Assembly (NCBI GenBank): GCA_963772965.1
Contig: CAVYZU010000005.1
Coordinates: 62,001-126,000 of the forward strand
Direction of reading: 5' to 3'
DNA length: 64,000 nt
Source of the DNA: AP-15 sp963772965
Lineage (GTDB): Bacteria > Pseudomonadota > Alphaproteobacteria > ATCC43930 > CGMCC-115725
Part shown: positions 26,274-35,638 of the stretch, in pieces
How the letters are laid out: each line of letters starts with the position of its first letter
How positions within the stretch are numbered: the stretch's first letter is position 1
Program-made: the position numbers and the translations under genes
The notes under the pieces: model-generated
What the model saw: the letters and a program-made list of their open reading frames with translations, nothing else
Database searches by the model: none
What the model was told of the DNA's origin: nothing

Positions 26274-28469
26274 ATGCGACGTTCGCCTAAATTGATGCTG
26301 CTTTCGAGTGTCTCATTGGCAGCGCTTGCCGCGGTCAGCGGCGGCGCCAAAGCCGCCAATACGGTATGCAACGGGTCGATGACCGGAGCAATCAGCGGCA
26401 ACGTTGTTGTACCCGCCGGTGGAAGCTGCACACTTTACCAGGCCAACGTCGCCGGTAACATTCAGGTCTCAGCGAATGCGACGCTGCTGGTCAACGGCCA
26501 GGAAGAATGGTCGCAGATCGCCGGCACCATCACCGCGAACAATTGCGCCTCGACGCTTCTCCAAGGCTCGGTGACGGTAGGCCAAAACGTCGTAATCCAA
26601 GGTTGTACCGGGACGAGTGGCTATGCCGGCCCGGGCATCAAGATCCGTGGCAACTTCGTGTGCCAGAACAACCAGGGGCCATGTGAGGCCACCCTCGGTG
26701 AGGTAGCCGGCAATGCCCAGATCCTGAACAACCGGTCGACCACTCCGGGTGATATCAGCCTTAATACGGTCGGCGGTAATCTTCAGTGTCTGAGTAACGC
26801 GCCGGCGCCGACCCACGCTCTGGGCGGCGAGTGGGCCGGCGGTCACCTGCAAGGCCAATGCGCGGGTTTTGCCGCGGCTCCGATCGCCTGCGGCAGCCTC
26901 ACTGGACTGTCACTGCCGGACACGACAATCACCGCCGCCCAGGTCTATCCGGCCGGCACGCCGATCCCGGAATATTCGGGCGGCGTGCTCAACGGCAGCA
27001 CCACCACCGCTGCGGTCTCGCTGTGCCGGATGGTCGGCAGCATCAATCCGAGCACCAATCCGGCCGGTGACTCGAACATCAATTTCGAAGTGTGGATGCC
27101 GACCTCGGGTTGGACGGGACGCTATGAGCAGGTCGGCAATGGCGGCTTCGCCGGATCGATCGAGTATACTCCGCTGAAGGGAGCGGTCGCGATCAACAAT
27201 GCCGCGGCTTCGACCGATGACGGCAGCCACCAGCCGGCGGGCGCCGCAGGAGGATCCTTTGCCTTGGGACATCCGCAGAGGATTAACGATTACGGCTATC
27301 GCGCGGTTCACCGGACCGACCTCGACGCCGAATTGATCGTATCCGCGTTTTATGGCAGCGCGCCAGCGCACAATTATTTCAATGGCTGCTCAAAGGGCGG
27401 CGAGGAGGCGCTTATGGAAGTTCAGCGCTATCCCGACGATTTCGATGGCATTCTAGGAGGAGCACCTGCCAACACCTTCGTTCCGCTTTTGTCAGAGCAG
27501 ACCTATAACGCGACGCAAGTCACCAATCCCAACAATGCGAACGGGTTTATCCCGAACTCCGCCCTGACCGCTGTTACCAATGCCGTACAGACTGCTTGCG
27601 CAAGCGCAAAAACCGTTTCCACCGACAACTTTCTGGGCGATCCGACGCAGTGCAGCTTCAACCCCCAAACCTTATTTTCCGGGTTGCTGACACCGGCGCA
27701 GATCACGGCCATCAGCAATGTCTATAACGGGATTGTGACGGACGTGGGTGTGCCCCCCTTTAACTTCGGCCCCGGTCCTGTGTTCGGCAATGAAGCCCAG
27801 TTGTGGCCTGGAAATGTTACACAAGCGACCCTGACGACAGTGCCGACCACCAGCGATTTCGGTTTTGGGAACGGGATCTTCACCCAATTTCTCCAGCAGC
27901 CGACCTTCAACACTCTCGTGGAGTTCAACGTCAGCACCAGTCCGGGAATGCTCAACTCCTTTGCGATTGTTCCGCCTAGCCCGGGTAGTGACGTGCAAAC
28001 CGTTGGGTCCGCGTTGACGGCCGACAATCCAGACCTGACTCCGTTCAAGGCTCACGGCGGTAAGCTCATCGAATATCATGGCTGGGCTGATCCGCTGATC
28101 AGTGCGCTGTACTCGGTGAATTATTATAACGGCGTGGTGGCGTTTGAAGCGCAGGGTTACCAAGGCACCCAGAATTACTATCGCCTGTTTATGGCGCCCG
28201 GCATGGGGCATTGCAGCGGCGGACCCGGGCTCAACTCCTTCGGGAACGTAACATCGAACAGCGGCTCGGGACCGGCATCGAGCGATATATTCACGGCCCT
28301 TGAGACTTGGGTCGAGCAGGGCGTAGCACCGGCCCAGGTCATCGCCACCGATGCACCCAACGCCTCTACGGTCGGCACCTTCACCCGGCCCCTCTGCCCG
28401 TACCCGCAGAACGCGACGTACACCGGAAGCGGCAACACGAACCTCGCAGCAAACTTCGTCTGTCAGTGA
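26274..28469 (+). CDS. Secreted tannase/feruloyl esterase-family hydrolase with N-terminal repeat domain
   Basis: This 731-residue exported protein has a signal peptide at residues 1-27 (ending GGAKA). Residues 28-190 form a beta-rich, N-rich segment with repeated VxGNxxV-like strands that looks like a small beta-helix. Residues about 200-731 are the tannase/feruloyl esterase domain. The catalytic CS-D-HC pattern is present: Cys372-Ser373 in NGCSKGG, Asp606 in GWADPL, and His646-Cys647 in GMGHCSGG; the two cysteines normally form a disulfide. Members cleave ester bonds of gallate, ferulate or related aromatic esters of plant material. The ATG at 26274 follows GGGAGAAAA. The gene stands alone, between an IS91 edge and a terminator-like hairpin. 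Confidence 0.88.
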   Translation: MRRSPKLMLLSSVSLAALAAVSGGAKAANTVCNGSMTGAISGNVVVPAGGSCTLYQANVAGNIQVSANATLLVNGQEEWSQIAGTITANNCASTLLQGSVTVGQNVVIQGCTGTSGYAGPGIKIRGNFVCQNNQGPCEATLGEVAGNAQILNNRSTTPGDISLNTVGGNLQCLSNAPAPTHALGGEWAGGHLQGQCAGFAAAPIACGSLTGLSLPDTTITAAQVYPAGTPIPEYSGGVLNGSTTTAAVSLCRMVGSINPSTNPAGDSNINFEVWMPTSGWTGRYEQVGNGGFAGSIEYTPLKGAVAINNAAASTDDGSHQPAGAAGGSFALGHPQRINDYGYRAVHRTDLDAELIVSAFYGSAPAHNYFNGCSKGGEEALMEVQRYPDDFDGILGGAPANTFVPLLSEQTYNATQVTNPNNANGFIPNSALTAVTNAVQTACASAKTVSTDNFLGDPTQCSFNPQTLFSGLLTPAQITAISNVYNGIVTDVGVPPFNFGPGPVFGNEAQLWPGNVTQATLTTVPTTSDFGFGNGIFTQFLQQPTFNTLVEFNVSTSPGMLNSFAIVPPSPGSDVQTVGSALTADNPDLTPFKAHGGKLIEYHGWADPLISALYSVNYYNGVVAFEAQGYQGTQNYYRLFMAPGMGHCSGGPGLNSFGNVTSNSGSGPASSDIFTALETWVEQGVAPAQVIATDAPNASTVGTFTRPLCPYPQNATYTGSGNTNLAANFVCQ

Positions 28470-28473
28470 CGTG

Positions 28474-28520
28474 ATGAAAAGGGGTGCGCGTCCCAAGGCG
28501 CGCGTGCCTCTTTTGTTTTG
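28474..28520 (+). terminator. Probable rho-independent terminator after the tannase gene
   Basis: A GC-rich imperfect stem (GGGGTGCGCG paired with CGCGCGTGCCTC) is preceded by AAAA and followed by TTTTGTTTT, starting 5 bp after the stop codon. Confidence 0.5.
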
Positions 28521-28621
28521 ATAAAAGAAAACTTTCCCGGCTGCCGTCCGATACGTCGGAGGTGTGGGATCGGTCTCGTAATAAAGAAGACGCCGGCCCC
28601 TCATGTTGTGATCGTTCGACA

Positions 28622-29677
28622 ATGGCAGCACCCGCATCGCACCCGGATCAGGCGTCCCCTCTCCCCCCGCTTGGGGTCGGCGATATCGCGCCTGATTGCG
28701 TGCTTCGTGGCCAGGACGGTGCAGTCCTCAATCTCCGTGGCGATGCGATTGCCGGCAATCCGATCGCAATTGTCTTTTGTCCCAAGTCCACACCGTCCAT
28801 CGTCGAGACGTTGGCGGGCTATTGCTCCCGGTTCCAAGCGATGCAGGCGGCCGGAGCGCGGGTTTTCGCGATCACCCTTCGGCGAGCCGACTTGGCGGCC
28901 CAAAACGTCCCTTTCCCGGTGGTATGCGACGCCTCGGGCGAGGTCTTTCGTGGCTTCACCATCGACGTTGGCGATCACCCGACAACGGTGGTGTTGCGAC
29001 CGAACCATCACGTCGCCGCAATCATCAAAACGTCGGGCGCGCTTCACGCTTCAGAGGCTGTCGCCGCTATTGAACGCCTGGCGGAGGAGCGCAAACCGAC
29101 TTTGATGCGGCCGCATCCGCCCGTGCTGATGGTGCCGGAGGTGCTGACGCCGTCGGAATGCCGGCAACTCGTTAGCGTATACGAAACACGGGGCAACGTC
29201 TTCATCCCGCCGGGTCCCGGCATCGACTACATCGGCAAAGACTACAAAATGCGTATCCCCGAACACGGGCGGCGGGACCGTATCGATCATTGGATTGTTG
29301 AGGAAGATACAAAGGAATTTATTCGACATCGACTGGAAGGACGTTTGTTCCCGGAAATCGCTAAGGCATTTCATTACAGCATTACGGCGTGGGAACGGAT
29401 GCGAATCGGCTGCTACCAAGGGGACCGCGGTGGCAAATTGCATGGCCATCGTGACAATGTCGAGCCCACTCCCTATCGCCGGTTTGCGATGTCTTTGAAT
29501 TTGAATGTCGAGGAATTTAGCGGGGGCGAGCTGAGGTTTCCGGAGTTCGGCGACCAGCGCTACCGCCCCGAGAACGGTACCGCTTTTGTCTTTTCATCGT
29601 CTCTGTTGCACGAGGCGCTCCACGTCACCTCCGGACGGCGTCTGGTTCTGCTCGCTTTTCTGTTCGGCGACAGATAG
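28622..29677 (+). CDS. Redoxin-like domain fused to 2OG-Fe(II) oxygenase (prolyl 4-hydroxylase type)
   Basis: This 351-residue cytoplasmic protein has residues about 15-150 like a peroxiredoxin/thioredoxin fold (GVGDIAPDCVLRGQDG, PIAIVFCPKSTPSIVETLAG, PFPVVCDASGEVFRGF). The position of the peroxidatic Cys (TPxC) is Ser in TPSI, so peroxidase activity is unlikely. Residues about 165-350 form the oxygenase jelly roll. The Fe ligands are His276 and Asp278 in HGHRDN and distal His330 in SLLHEAL, with Arg of SGRRL for 2-oxoglutarate. I chose the ATG at 28622 because it begins directly before the redoxin domain; the open frame extends 46 codons further upstream with no family features. Substrate unknown. 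Confidence 0.8.
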   Translation: MAAPASHPDQASPLPPLGVGDIAPDCVLRGQDGAVLNLRGDAIAGNPIAIVFCPKSTPSIVETLAGYCSRFQAMQAAGARVFAITLRRADLAAQNVPFPVVCDASGEVFRGFTIDVGDHPTTVVLRPNHHVAAIIKTSGALHASEAVAAIERLAEERKPTLMRPHPPVLMVPEVLTPSECRQLVSVYETRGNVFIPPGPGIDYIGKDYKMRIPEHGRRDRIDHWIVEEDTKEFIRHRLEGRLFPEIAKAFHYSITAWERMRIGCYQGDRGGKLHGHRDNVEPTPYRRFAMSLNLNVEEFSGGELRFPEFGDQRYRPENGTAFVFSSSLLHEALHVTSGRRLVLLAFLFGDR

Positions 29678-29914
29678 CAGTTTTCTTTAGCAACCTCACT
29701 GTATCGGACCGAGAAGCCAAGCCATTTGGCGGACCGCTAGGGCGCCTTGGCTGAGATCGGCCTGCGACATTCGGAAGCGGAAACCTTTTGAGTTGGGCAC
29801 GAAGCATTGAGGCACGCCGGATTGCAAGCCCTTTCCAATGGTGGTGGTGCATTGGCAAGGTCCGACTTCGGCGCATCTGAGGCGCTCCGCCTAAGGTCTC
29901 CTAAGGCAAGGACA

Positions 29915-29939
29915 GCGGCCCTGCCGGGGACAGGGCCGC
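29915..29939. repeat. Perfect hairpin just beyond the recombinase 3' end
   Basis: GCGGCCCTG (29915-29923) and CAGGGCCGC (29931-29939) form a 9-bp stem with a 7-nt loop, 13 bp beyond the stop of the minus-strand recombinase. There is no T-run, so it is not a classic terminator. It could be an attachment or end structure. Confidence 0.45.
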
Positions 29940-29952
29940 GCACTCGCTGAGA

Positions 29953-30585
29953 TCAGAGTTCGACTTGCTCCGAAATGGTGAGCGCGTCGTCAACCTCGAT
30001 ACCGAGATAGCGGACGGTACTTTCGAGCTTCGTATGTCCCAGAAGCAGCTGCACCGCCCTCAGGTTGCCCGTCTTCTTGTAAATCTGCGCCACCTTTGTC
30101 CGCCGCATCGAGTGCGTCCCATACGCCGAGCTATCAAGCCCCGCGCATTCGACCCAGCGATGGACGATGCGAGCGTACTGCCGCGTGGATAAATGCGGCT
30201 GCCCATGAAAGCGGCTCGGGAAGAGGTATTGACCGTCTCCTGGGGCGGTATCGGCCAGCCAGTCACGGATTGCCGCCCGGGTTTGTTCGGTTATTTCGAA
30301 CTGGACCGGCCTCCCGGTTTTCCGCTGGATTATCGTGGCCCGGTCCTGTACCCGGCCGCCGAGGTATACGTCGTTCACCCGGAGCTGCACGAGATCGCAA
30401 CCCCTCAGCTTGCTGTCGATAGCGAGATTGAACAGAGCGAGGTCCCTTTTGCGCTTTTCAAGCTGAAGCCGGACGCGAATTGCCCAGACCTCCCTCGGTC
30501 TCAGCGGACGTTTCTGACCGATAAGGCGGCCTTTGTTCCAGGGTGCTTTGGTAAAGCCCACAAACGATGGGGTGATGGTGTGCAT
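29953..30585 (-). CDS. Small tyrosine recombinase/integrase
   Basis: This 210-residue recombinase is of the short alphaproteobacterial type. All catalytic positions are visible: Arg in SKLRGCDLV, Lys in IQRKTGRPV, THSMRRTK (HxxR), LLGHTKLES (His) and Tyr in VRYLG. The usual separate core-binding domain is short or absent. I chose the ATG at 30585 because AAGGAG precedes it by 7 nt; upstream in-frame codons add 15 residues with no support. It is not linked to an obvious integrated element, though it lies between a fusion oxygenase and a large metalloprotease-like gene. It is unrelated in detail to the IS91-encoded recombinase. Confidence 0.88.
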   Translation of the reverse strand: MHTITPSFVGFTKAPWNKGRLIGQKRPLRPREVWAIRVRLQLEKRKRDLALFNLAIDSKLRGCDLVQLRVNDVYLGGRVQDRATIIQRKTGRPVQFEITEQTRAAIRDWLADTAPGDGQYLFPSRFHGQPHLSTRQYARIVHRWVECAGLDSSAYGTHSMRRTKVAQIYKKTGNLRAVQLLLGHTKLESTVRYLGIEVDDALTISEQVEL

Positions 30586-30795
30586 GGCTGGCTCCTTGAG
30601 CCCGACCACGCCCTCCACAGCGCGGGTCACCTGCTGACCCGCAACACGAAAAGTATGAAGGGTAGCTCCGCCTTAAGGAAGCGGACCTTCGGTTCTGTCC
30701 CCGAGCATTGGGTGCACCTGCCCCCAAGCCGTCATAGGCAGCGCGCACTGGGTTCGGCTGAGTTGCTAGAGGCGTGGCGCGGCGCCAGCCGTATG

Positions 30796-33699
30796 TCACT
30801 CGAACTCCAGATCGATCCTGACCTTCCGCGGCCGATCGTCTCTCGTTTCACCCGCATCGTGATGATGGGCTTCTGCGTGGTGGTCCTCGTGATGCGCGTG
30901 CTGCTCTTCGTGATGGAAGATCTCCGGTGCGGGCTCCTTCAGGTCCGGGTCGAGCACGTAGGTCAGGCCGCCCACCACCAATGCCTCGGCCAGCACAATG
31001 AACTCGATTGCAACATGGCCGGCTGCCTGGACCTCGAACGCGTTGAAATCTTGCCCGCCGACCAGACGCGGCCGTATCTCACGCGAAGCGCGCGGACCGA
31101 GCGAGAACGAACCGCCGCCCGGGTTGGCGAGATCCACGGCCCACCCGCGGGTAGCCAGGAAGGGCGGGAGCATCGCGCGGATTTCCATCTTCGCAGTCCG
31201 CGCGAACGGGTTGTTGGCCCAAAAACGCCGCTCGCGGAAAGACTCGACGAGATGATGGCGATGACCGCCGCCGGGCACCGGAATGACGGCGCGCAGACCG
31301 AGGTTGTTGTCGCAGGGCACGAGACGCCAAAGCGGCGTCGGGCCGGACGCGGCGGGAAGCCCGGTAATCGGATCGTTGTTGGCGCGGTCGCCCGGCGCGC
31401 TGGCGGCCATGAACATGCATTCATGGCCGACGACATGCGGGTGCCACTCAAAGGGGCCGACCTCGATCTGGGCGGCGGGCGCAAGGCTCGTGATGGTCCG
31501 CGACGTCGTCGTCATCGGCGACCAGTCGTCCGGCCAGACCAATCCGGCTGAAGGCCGGCAATGCCAGCCCCTGACCGTGACACCGAGCGCCGTGGTCGTG
31601 CCGCGGTTTTTGACCCTTACATAGGCGAAATTGCTCCTGCCGACGATCGGCGTCTGGTGCCCGGGGAGTGCGTCCGGCTCATGCCGGTTCCAGACATCCG
31701 TGGTCTCCCAGAACTTCTGTACGCGGTAATAGAGATCGCCTGCGATATACGGGTATTCGCCGCCGCGCCCATTGTCGATGTAGACATCCACCGGTGGTGG
31801 CGGCCCCGCGTTGTTGTTCGGCTTGGGGGTCGCGGCAGGCTGGTATAGGCCTTGCTTCTCGAACGCCCAGCGGATCACCTTCCAGTAGCAGCCCCCGACT
31901 TCCCCTTTACTGGTCCAGTCGCTGAGGTCGGATGAGATCAGGTCTCCGGCGTAGATGGTGGCGTTGGGCGGATTGGTGGCGACGGTTAGTCCGCCGATTG
32001 TGCGCAGGATCAGATATGCCACGTAACGACCGGCGAATTCACGCATCGCCTGTTCCGTCGAGTCGCCGCCGATTGAACGGTAAAGGCGAAAATGCGTGGA
32101 GCAGAGGATCTGCTCGTTGTTGTAACCACCAAGATCGAGAGGTCCAAAGGGGGCAAGCGCGATGGCGCCGGCCCAACCCCATCCCGAACCAACAGTCGGG
32201 TCGAACGCGGGGGTGCGGTCATGCCGCCGGTTCACATAATTGTAAAGCCACGGAAAGCTCATGAACCGGTCGGGCGCCTTCGAGTCGTAGTCGTTGAGCA
32301 CCACGCCAACGCTGTCTCCAGCGCTGTGGGCGAAGCCGAAATTAGGACCATTTACCTGGTTGTAGAGGGTGCCATGCCCGGCAAGCTCGTGCAGGACGAC
32401 CCGGTAATCGCAAGCGATCCCGAGCGGCTGTGCGGTATTGGTAAGGTCTGCGAGCGCGAACGTCGTCTGCAGAATGCCAAAGCTGCCGGTGCCGAGACAG
32501 TGGGCGTTGACGACGGCGCCACCCAGCCCGCGATGGTCGACAGTGGTCGGGAATGACGTGCCGCCGAAGTAAACGCTGAGATCGAAGCCGAGCTCCCGCA
32601 TGGTCCTGAAGAAACGGTCGGCGTGGTGATAGGCGTTGACCGCTGCGAAATTGTCGGTGCGCGCGTTGAAATCGAAGTTCGTTGCGATCGGTTCGGTCGG
32701 ATCCGGGATCGCTGGCGGCTCTACGTCTTTCATGGCGATGATCGACCCTTCCAGCGCGTAGGTGCCGCCGGTCGGTGGATCAATGTCCTTCAGCTGGACC
32801 GAACTGCGCAATGGGTTGAGCGCCGCATCCGGGGCGCTCGTTGGCGGACCGCCATTGGTCGTGATCGGGTCTTGGATGAAGACCTGCCCGTCCACGCTCG
32901 CGACCAAGGCCCGCAGCATCAGCACGGCGAGCGTCTCCGCCTCGACCAGAGCCACCCAACGCAGCTCTGGCATCGTCGGCACCCCGAGTTGGAAATAGAG
33001 CGCCGCTACGACGTAATGCTCACCGTCCGAGATTTCCGGGGGCGTCGGCGGCAGGTCGGGGTGTGGATGGTGATGGTGATGCACAACGGCATGCGAACCA
33101 TTGCCAGGTGGCAGATGTGGAATTTCTTCGATGACGCGGACGCGCTTGCCCGCCTCGTAGCGATAGACATAAAGCCGCCGCCGTTCGATCTTCATCGACG
33201 CGTGGTCGAAGAGTTCACTCTTGGCCGACAGGCCGAGGCTGTGCGACAGCCGCCCTACGTCGAGAGTTTCCAATCGCCGTAATGCGTCCGGTGACGGCGG
33301 TGTGACTTCGACATCGGCGTGCGCAGTGGATTGGACGCTCAGCACCCGAAACGGATCGCGCCGCATCTGGATCGACAGACCGGCCTCCCAAATCGGCAGT
33401 CCAAGGCAGGTCTGGCTGAACGTGACGATAGTCGTATCAAACTGGGTCTTCTCGCTGAGAAAGCGATATTCGATCCCCGCAAGTCTAGGCCGCGCCTCCG
33501 GCATCAGTCCAAGCGATTGCAGCTCGGTTAATGGCACGCCAAGTAGCTGGTGGTGCCTCTCCAGATACTCCCGTGCCGCGAGCTGTGCGGTGGGCGCCGA
33601 AGCGACATAGGGGCCATCGAGATGTAGCACGTCGCGAACCACCCCACGATCGTCACGGTTCACGTGGGCGTTGTCGGATGCAATGAATTCCTGAGACAT
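30796..33699 (-). CDS. Large metalloprotease-like protein with HELAGH motif and His-rich segments
   Basis: This protein has 967 residues and no signal peptide. Residues about 35-160 resemble a fungalysin/thermolysin-type propeptide (AREYLERHHQLLGVPLTELQ). A His-rich stretch (HHHHHPHPDLPP, about 210) separates it from the central domain, which carries VVLHELAGHGTLYNQV (motif at about 436-441) and FGFAHSAGDSVGVVLND. The spacing is HExxxH rather than the classical HExxH. The C-terminal half contains a beta-sandwich-like region (YVRVKNRGTTTALGVTVRGW). The tail is strikingly rich in His (HHEEQHAHHEDHHAEAHHH). The ATG at 33699 has AGGAGAG upstream. The substrate, and whether it is a peptidase at all, are unproven. 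Confidence 0.6.
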   Translation of the reverse strand: MSQEFIASDNAHVNRDDRGVVRDVLHLDGPYVASAPTAQLAAREYLERHHQLLGVPLTELQSLGLMPEARPRLAGIEYRFLSEKTQFDTTIVTFSQTCLGLPIWEAGLSIQMRRDPFRVLSVQSTAHADVEVTPPSPDALRRLETLDVGRLSHSLGLSAKSELFDHASMKIERRRLYVYRYEAGKRVRVIEEIPHLPPGNGSHAVVHHHHHPHPDLPPTPPEISDGEHYVVAALYFQLGVPTMPELRWVALVEAETLAVLMLRALVASVDGQVFIQDPITTNGGPPTSAPDAALNPLRSSVQLKDIDPPTGGTYALEGSIIAMKDVEPPAIPDPTEPIATNFDFNARTDNFAAVNAYHHADRFFRTMRELGFDLSVYFGGTSFPTTVDHRGLGGAVVNAHCLGTGSFGILQTTFALADLTNTAQPLGIACDYRVVLHELAGHGTLYNQVNGPNFGFAHSAGDSVGVVLNDYDSKAPDRFMSFPWLYNYVNRRHDRTPAFDPTVGSGWGWAGAIALAPFGPLDLGGYNNEQILCSTHFRLYRSIGGDSTEQAMREFAGRYVAYLILRTIGGLTVATNPPNATIYAGDLISSDLSDWTSKGEVGGCYWKVIRWAFEKQGLYQPAATPKPNNNAGPPPPVDVYIDNGRGGEYPYIAGDLYYRVQKFWETTDVWNRHEPDALPGHQTPIVGRSNFAYVRVKNRGTTTALGVTVRGWHCRPSAGLVWPDDWSPMTTTSRTITSLAPAAQIEVGPFEWHPHVVGHECMFMAASAPGDRANNDPITGLPAASGPTPLWRLVPCDNNLGLRAVIPVPGGGHRHHLVESFRERRFWANNPFARTAKMEIRAMLPPFLATRGWAVDLANPGGGSFSLGPRASREIRPRLVGGQDFNAFEVQAAGHVAIEFIVLAEALVVGGLTYVLDPDLKEPAPEIFHHEEQHAHHEDHHAEAHHHDAGETRDDRPRKVRIDLEFE

Positions 33700-34236
33700 G
33701 ACACTCTCCTATCGAGCGGCAGGTGCGCACACGAGAATGACCCCAACATTTCCCGCACGGACGGCGCATCGCCCGTCCGTCTGGCAAGATAGTTCCGCGG
33801 GCTGGCGGAACATGTGAGGCGGCTCACACTCGAAAGAATTAATCTTGCTAAAACGGGGACCGCGAGTTTGGATCGACGGGGTTATTTAGTCCGGCGGCCA
33901 TCGGCAACACCGGTTCGATTCACATCGAGGATGGCGCAGAACAGGAAAATCGGTAGACGATGACCGTCTAGCCTCCTGTGAAAAAGGCGATCGCGCTTTC
34001 CGAAACCCACGACCGAAATCGGACATGACATGAGTGCTTGAGGCCTTGAGCGTGTTTGCGCCAGTGCCAACCGGGAAGCGGGGCCTGGGGGGACGCTTTG
34101 GTCGGCCTGCCTCATTCCATTGCGTGCAGGCCGACGACCGCTTCCGGCGCATCTCGCCCATTGCCCGGCATCCGGGCTAGTGGTATGACCGAAACATAAG
34201 ATTCCCTCAGTCGAGCTTTTGCGTCATGATGCTGCG
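33700..34236. other. Non-coding region between the metalloprotease-like gene and the IS630 transposase
   Basis: The left part is the promoter and leader of the minus-strand gene. The rest shows no family-like reading frame. The IS630 left end should lie close to 34200, but I could not define its inverted repeat. Confidence 0.45.
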
Positions 34237-35382
34237 ATGCGCAGCGATGTTGAAGTCCGGCTCGGGCCGGGGGATCGGGAGCGGCTTGAGGCAGTGGTGG
34301 GCGATCGCAATGCTGTCCAGAAGCATGTGTGGCGAGCGCGGATCATCCTGGCCACGGCAGAAGGCTGCGGCACCGCCGAGGTGATGCGCCGGGCCGGCGT
34401 GTCGAAACCCTGCGTGTGGCGCTGGCAGCGCCGCTTCATGGAGGCGGGGGTCGATGGCCTGTTGCACGACAAGACGCGCAAGCCCGGCAAAGCGCCGATC
34501 CCCGAGCCGGTCGTCGGGCGATTGATCGCGCTCACGCTCGGCGCGCCACCCGGCGAGACCACCCATTGGACGAGCCGCGCGATGGCCGACGCCATGGGGC
34601 TGGCGGTCAGCACCGTGCAAAAGATCTGGCGCGCCCATGGTCTCGCCCCGCATCGGTTGCAGGTCTTCAAACTCAGCCGCGACCCGCAGTTTGCCGCCAG
34701 GCTGCGCGATGTCGTGGGCCTTTACGTCGACCCTCCGGCGCACAGCCTGGTGCTGTCGGTCGATGAGAAGAGCCAGATCCAGGCGCTCGACCGCACTCAG
34801 CCGGGGTTGCCGATCAAGCAAGGCCGCGCCGGGACAATGACCCATGATTATATCCGCAACGGCACGACCACCCTGTTTGCCGCCCTCAATGTGCTCGACG
34901 GCACGGTCATCGGGCAGTGCATGCAGCGCCACCGGCACCAGGAATTCCTGCGCTTTCTCAATCGCCTCGAGCGCGACATCCCAGCCGGCCGACTGGTCCA
35001 CGTGATCCTTGACAATTACGGCAGCCACAAGCACCCCAAAGTCAGGGCTTGGCTGGCCCGGCACCCGCGCTGGACGTTCCACTTCACCCCCACCTCGGCA
35101 TCCTGGCTCAACGCCGTCGAGGGCTTTTTTGCCAAGCTAACCCGCCGGCGATTGCAACGCGGCGTGTTTCACTCCCTCGTCGACCTCCAGGCCGCGATCA
35201 ACCGTTACCTTGCCCAACACAACCACAGTCCAAAGCCGTTCACCTGGACCGCCGACCCCGACCGCATCATCGCCGCCGCCAACCGCGGGTACCAAGTGTT
35301 AGATTCGATCCACTCTCTCATGTCCGCTTTTCCAAGTAGCGGGCGAGTGAATTCGTGGCTTTCTTTCAAGCGTTTGTGTTGA
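34237..35382 (+). CDS. IS630-family transposase
   Basis: This protein of about 381 residues has an N-terminal helix-turn-helix region (ILATAEGCGTAEVMRRAGVSK, then VWRWQRRFMEAGVDGLLHDK). A DDE catalytic domain follows: first Asp in LVLSVDEKSQIQA, second in HVILDNYGSHK, Glu in WLNAVEGFFAKL. The family normally ends near RGYQVLDSIH. Here about 20 further codons are read before the stop, so the 3' end may be altered. The ATG at 34237 begins MRSDVEVRL; a TTG at 34219 is an alternative. IS630 elements insert at TA. Confidence 0.9.
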   Translation: MRSDVEVRLGPGDRERLEAVVGDRNAVQKHVWRARIILATAEGCGTAEVMRRAGVSKPCVWRWQRRFMEAGVDGLLHDKTRKPGKAPIPEPVVGRLIALTLGAPPGETTHWTSRAMADAMGLAVSTVQKIWRAHGLAPHRLQVFKLSRDPQFAARLRDVVGLYVDPPAHSLVLSVDEKSQIQALDRTQPGLPIKQGRAGTMTHDYIRNGTTTLFAALNVLDGTVIGQCMQRHRHQEFLRFLNRLERDIPAGRLVHVILDNYGSHKHPKVRAWLARHPRWTFHFTPTSASWLNAVEGFFAKLTRRRLQRGVFHSLVDLQAAINRYLAQHNHSPKPFTWTADPDRIIAAANRGYQVLDSIHSLMSAFPSSGRVNSWLSFKRLC

Positions 35383-35638
35383 ACTGTACTGGGCAGGGCC
35401 GGAGACACGGTCGTCATAGCGACGGTTGATCATACTCTGATGCGCGGGTTGGAACCGCATGACCGTTGATACGTCGCGGAGCTGCCTCGGTCTAGGGACC
35501 AGCATCGGATCGGCGATCCGGCAGATAGTGGTGTCGAGGGTTCTCCTGACCGCGGCCGCGCCCCCGGCCTTGCCCAGCAGTAACGTGTCGTCTCGGTCGC
35601 TGGCGCCTCCCCGCGATGTGATCACCTGTCTGCCCAGG

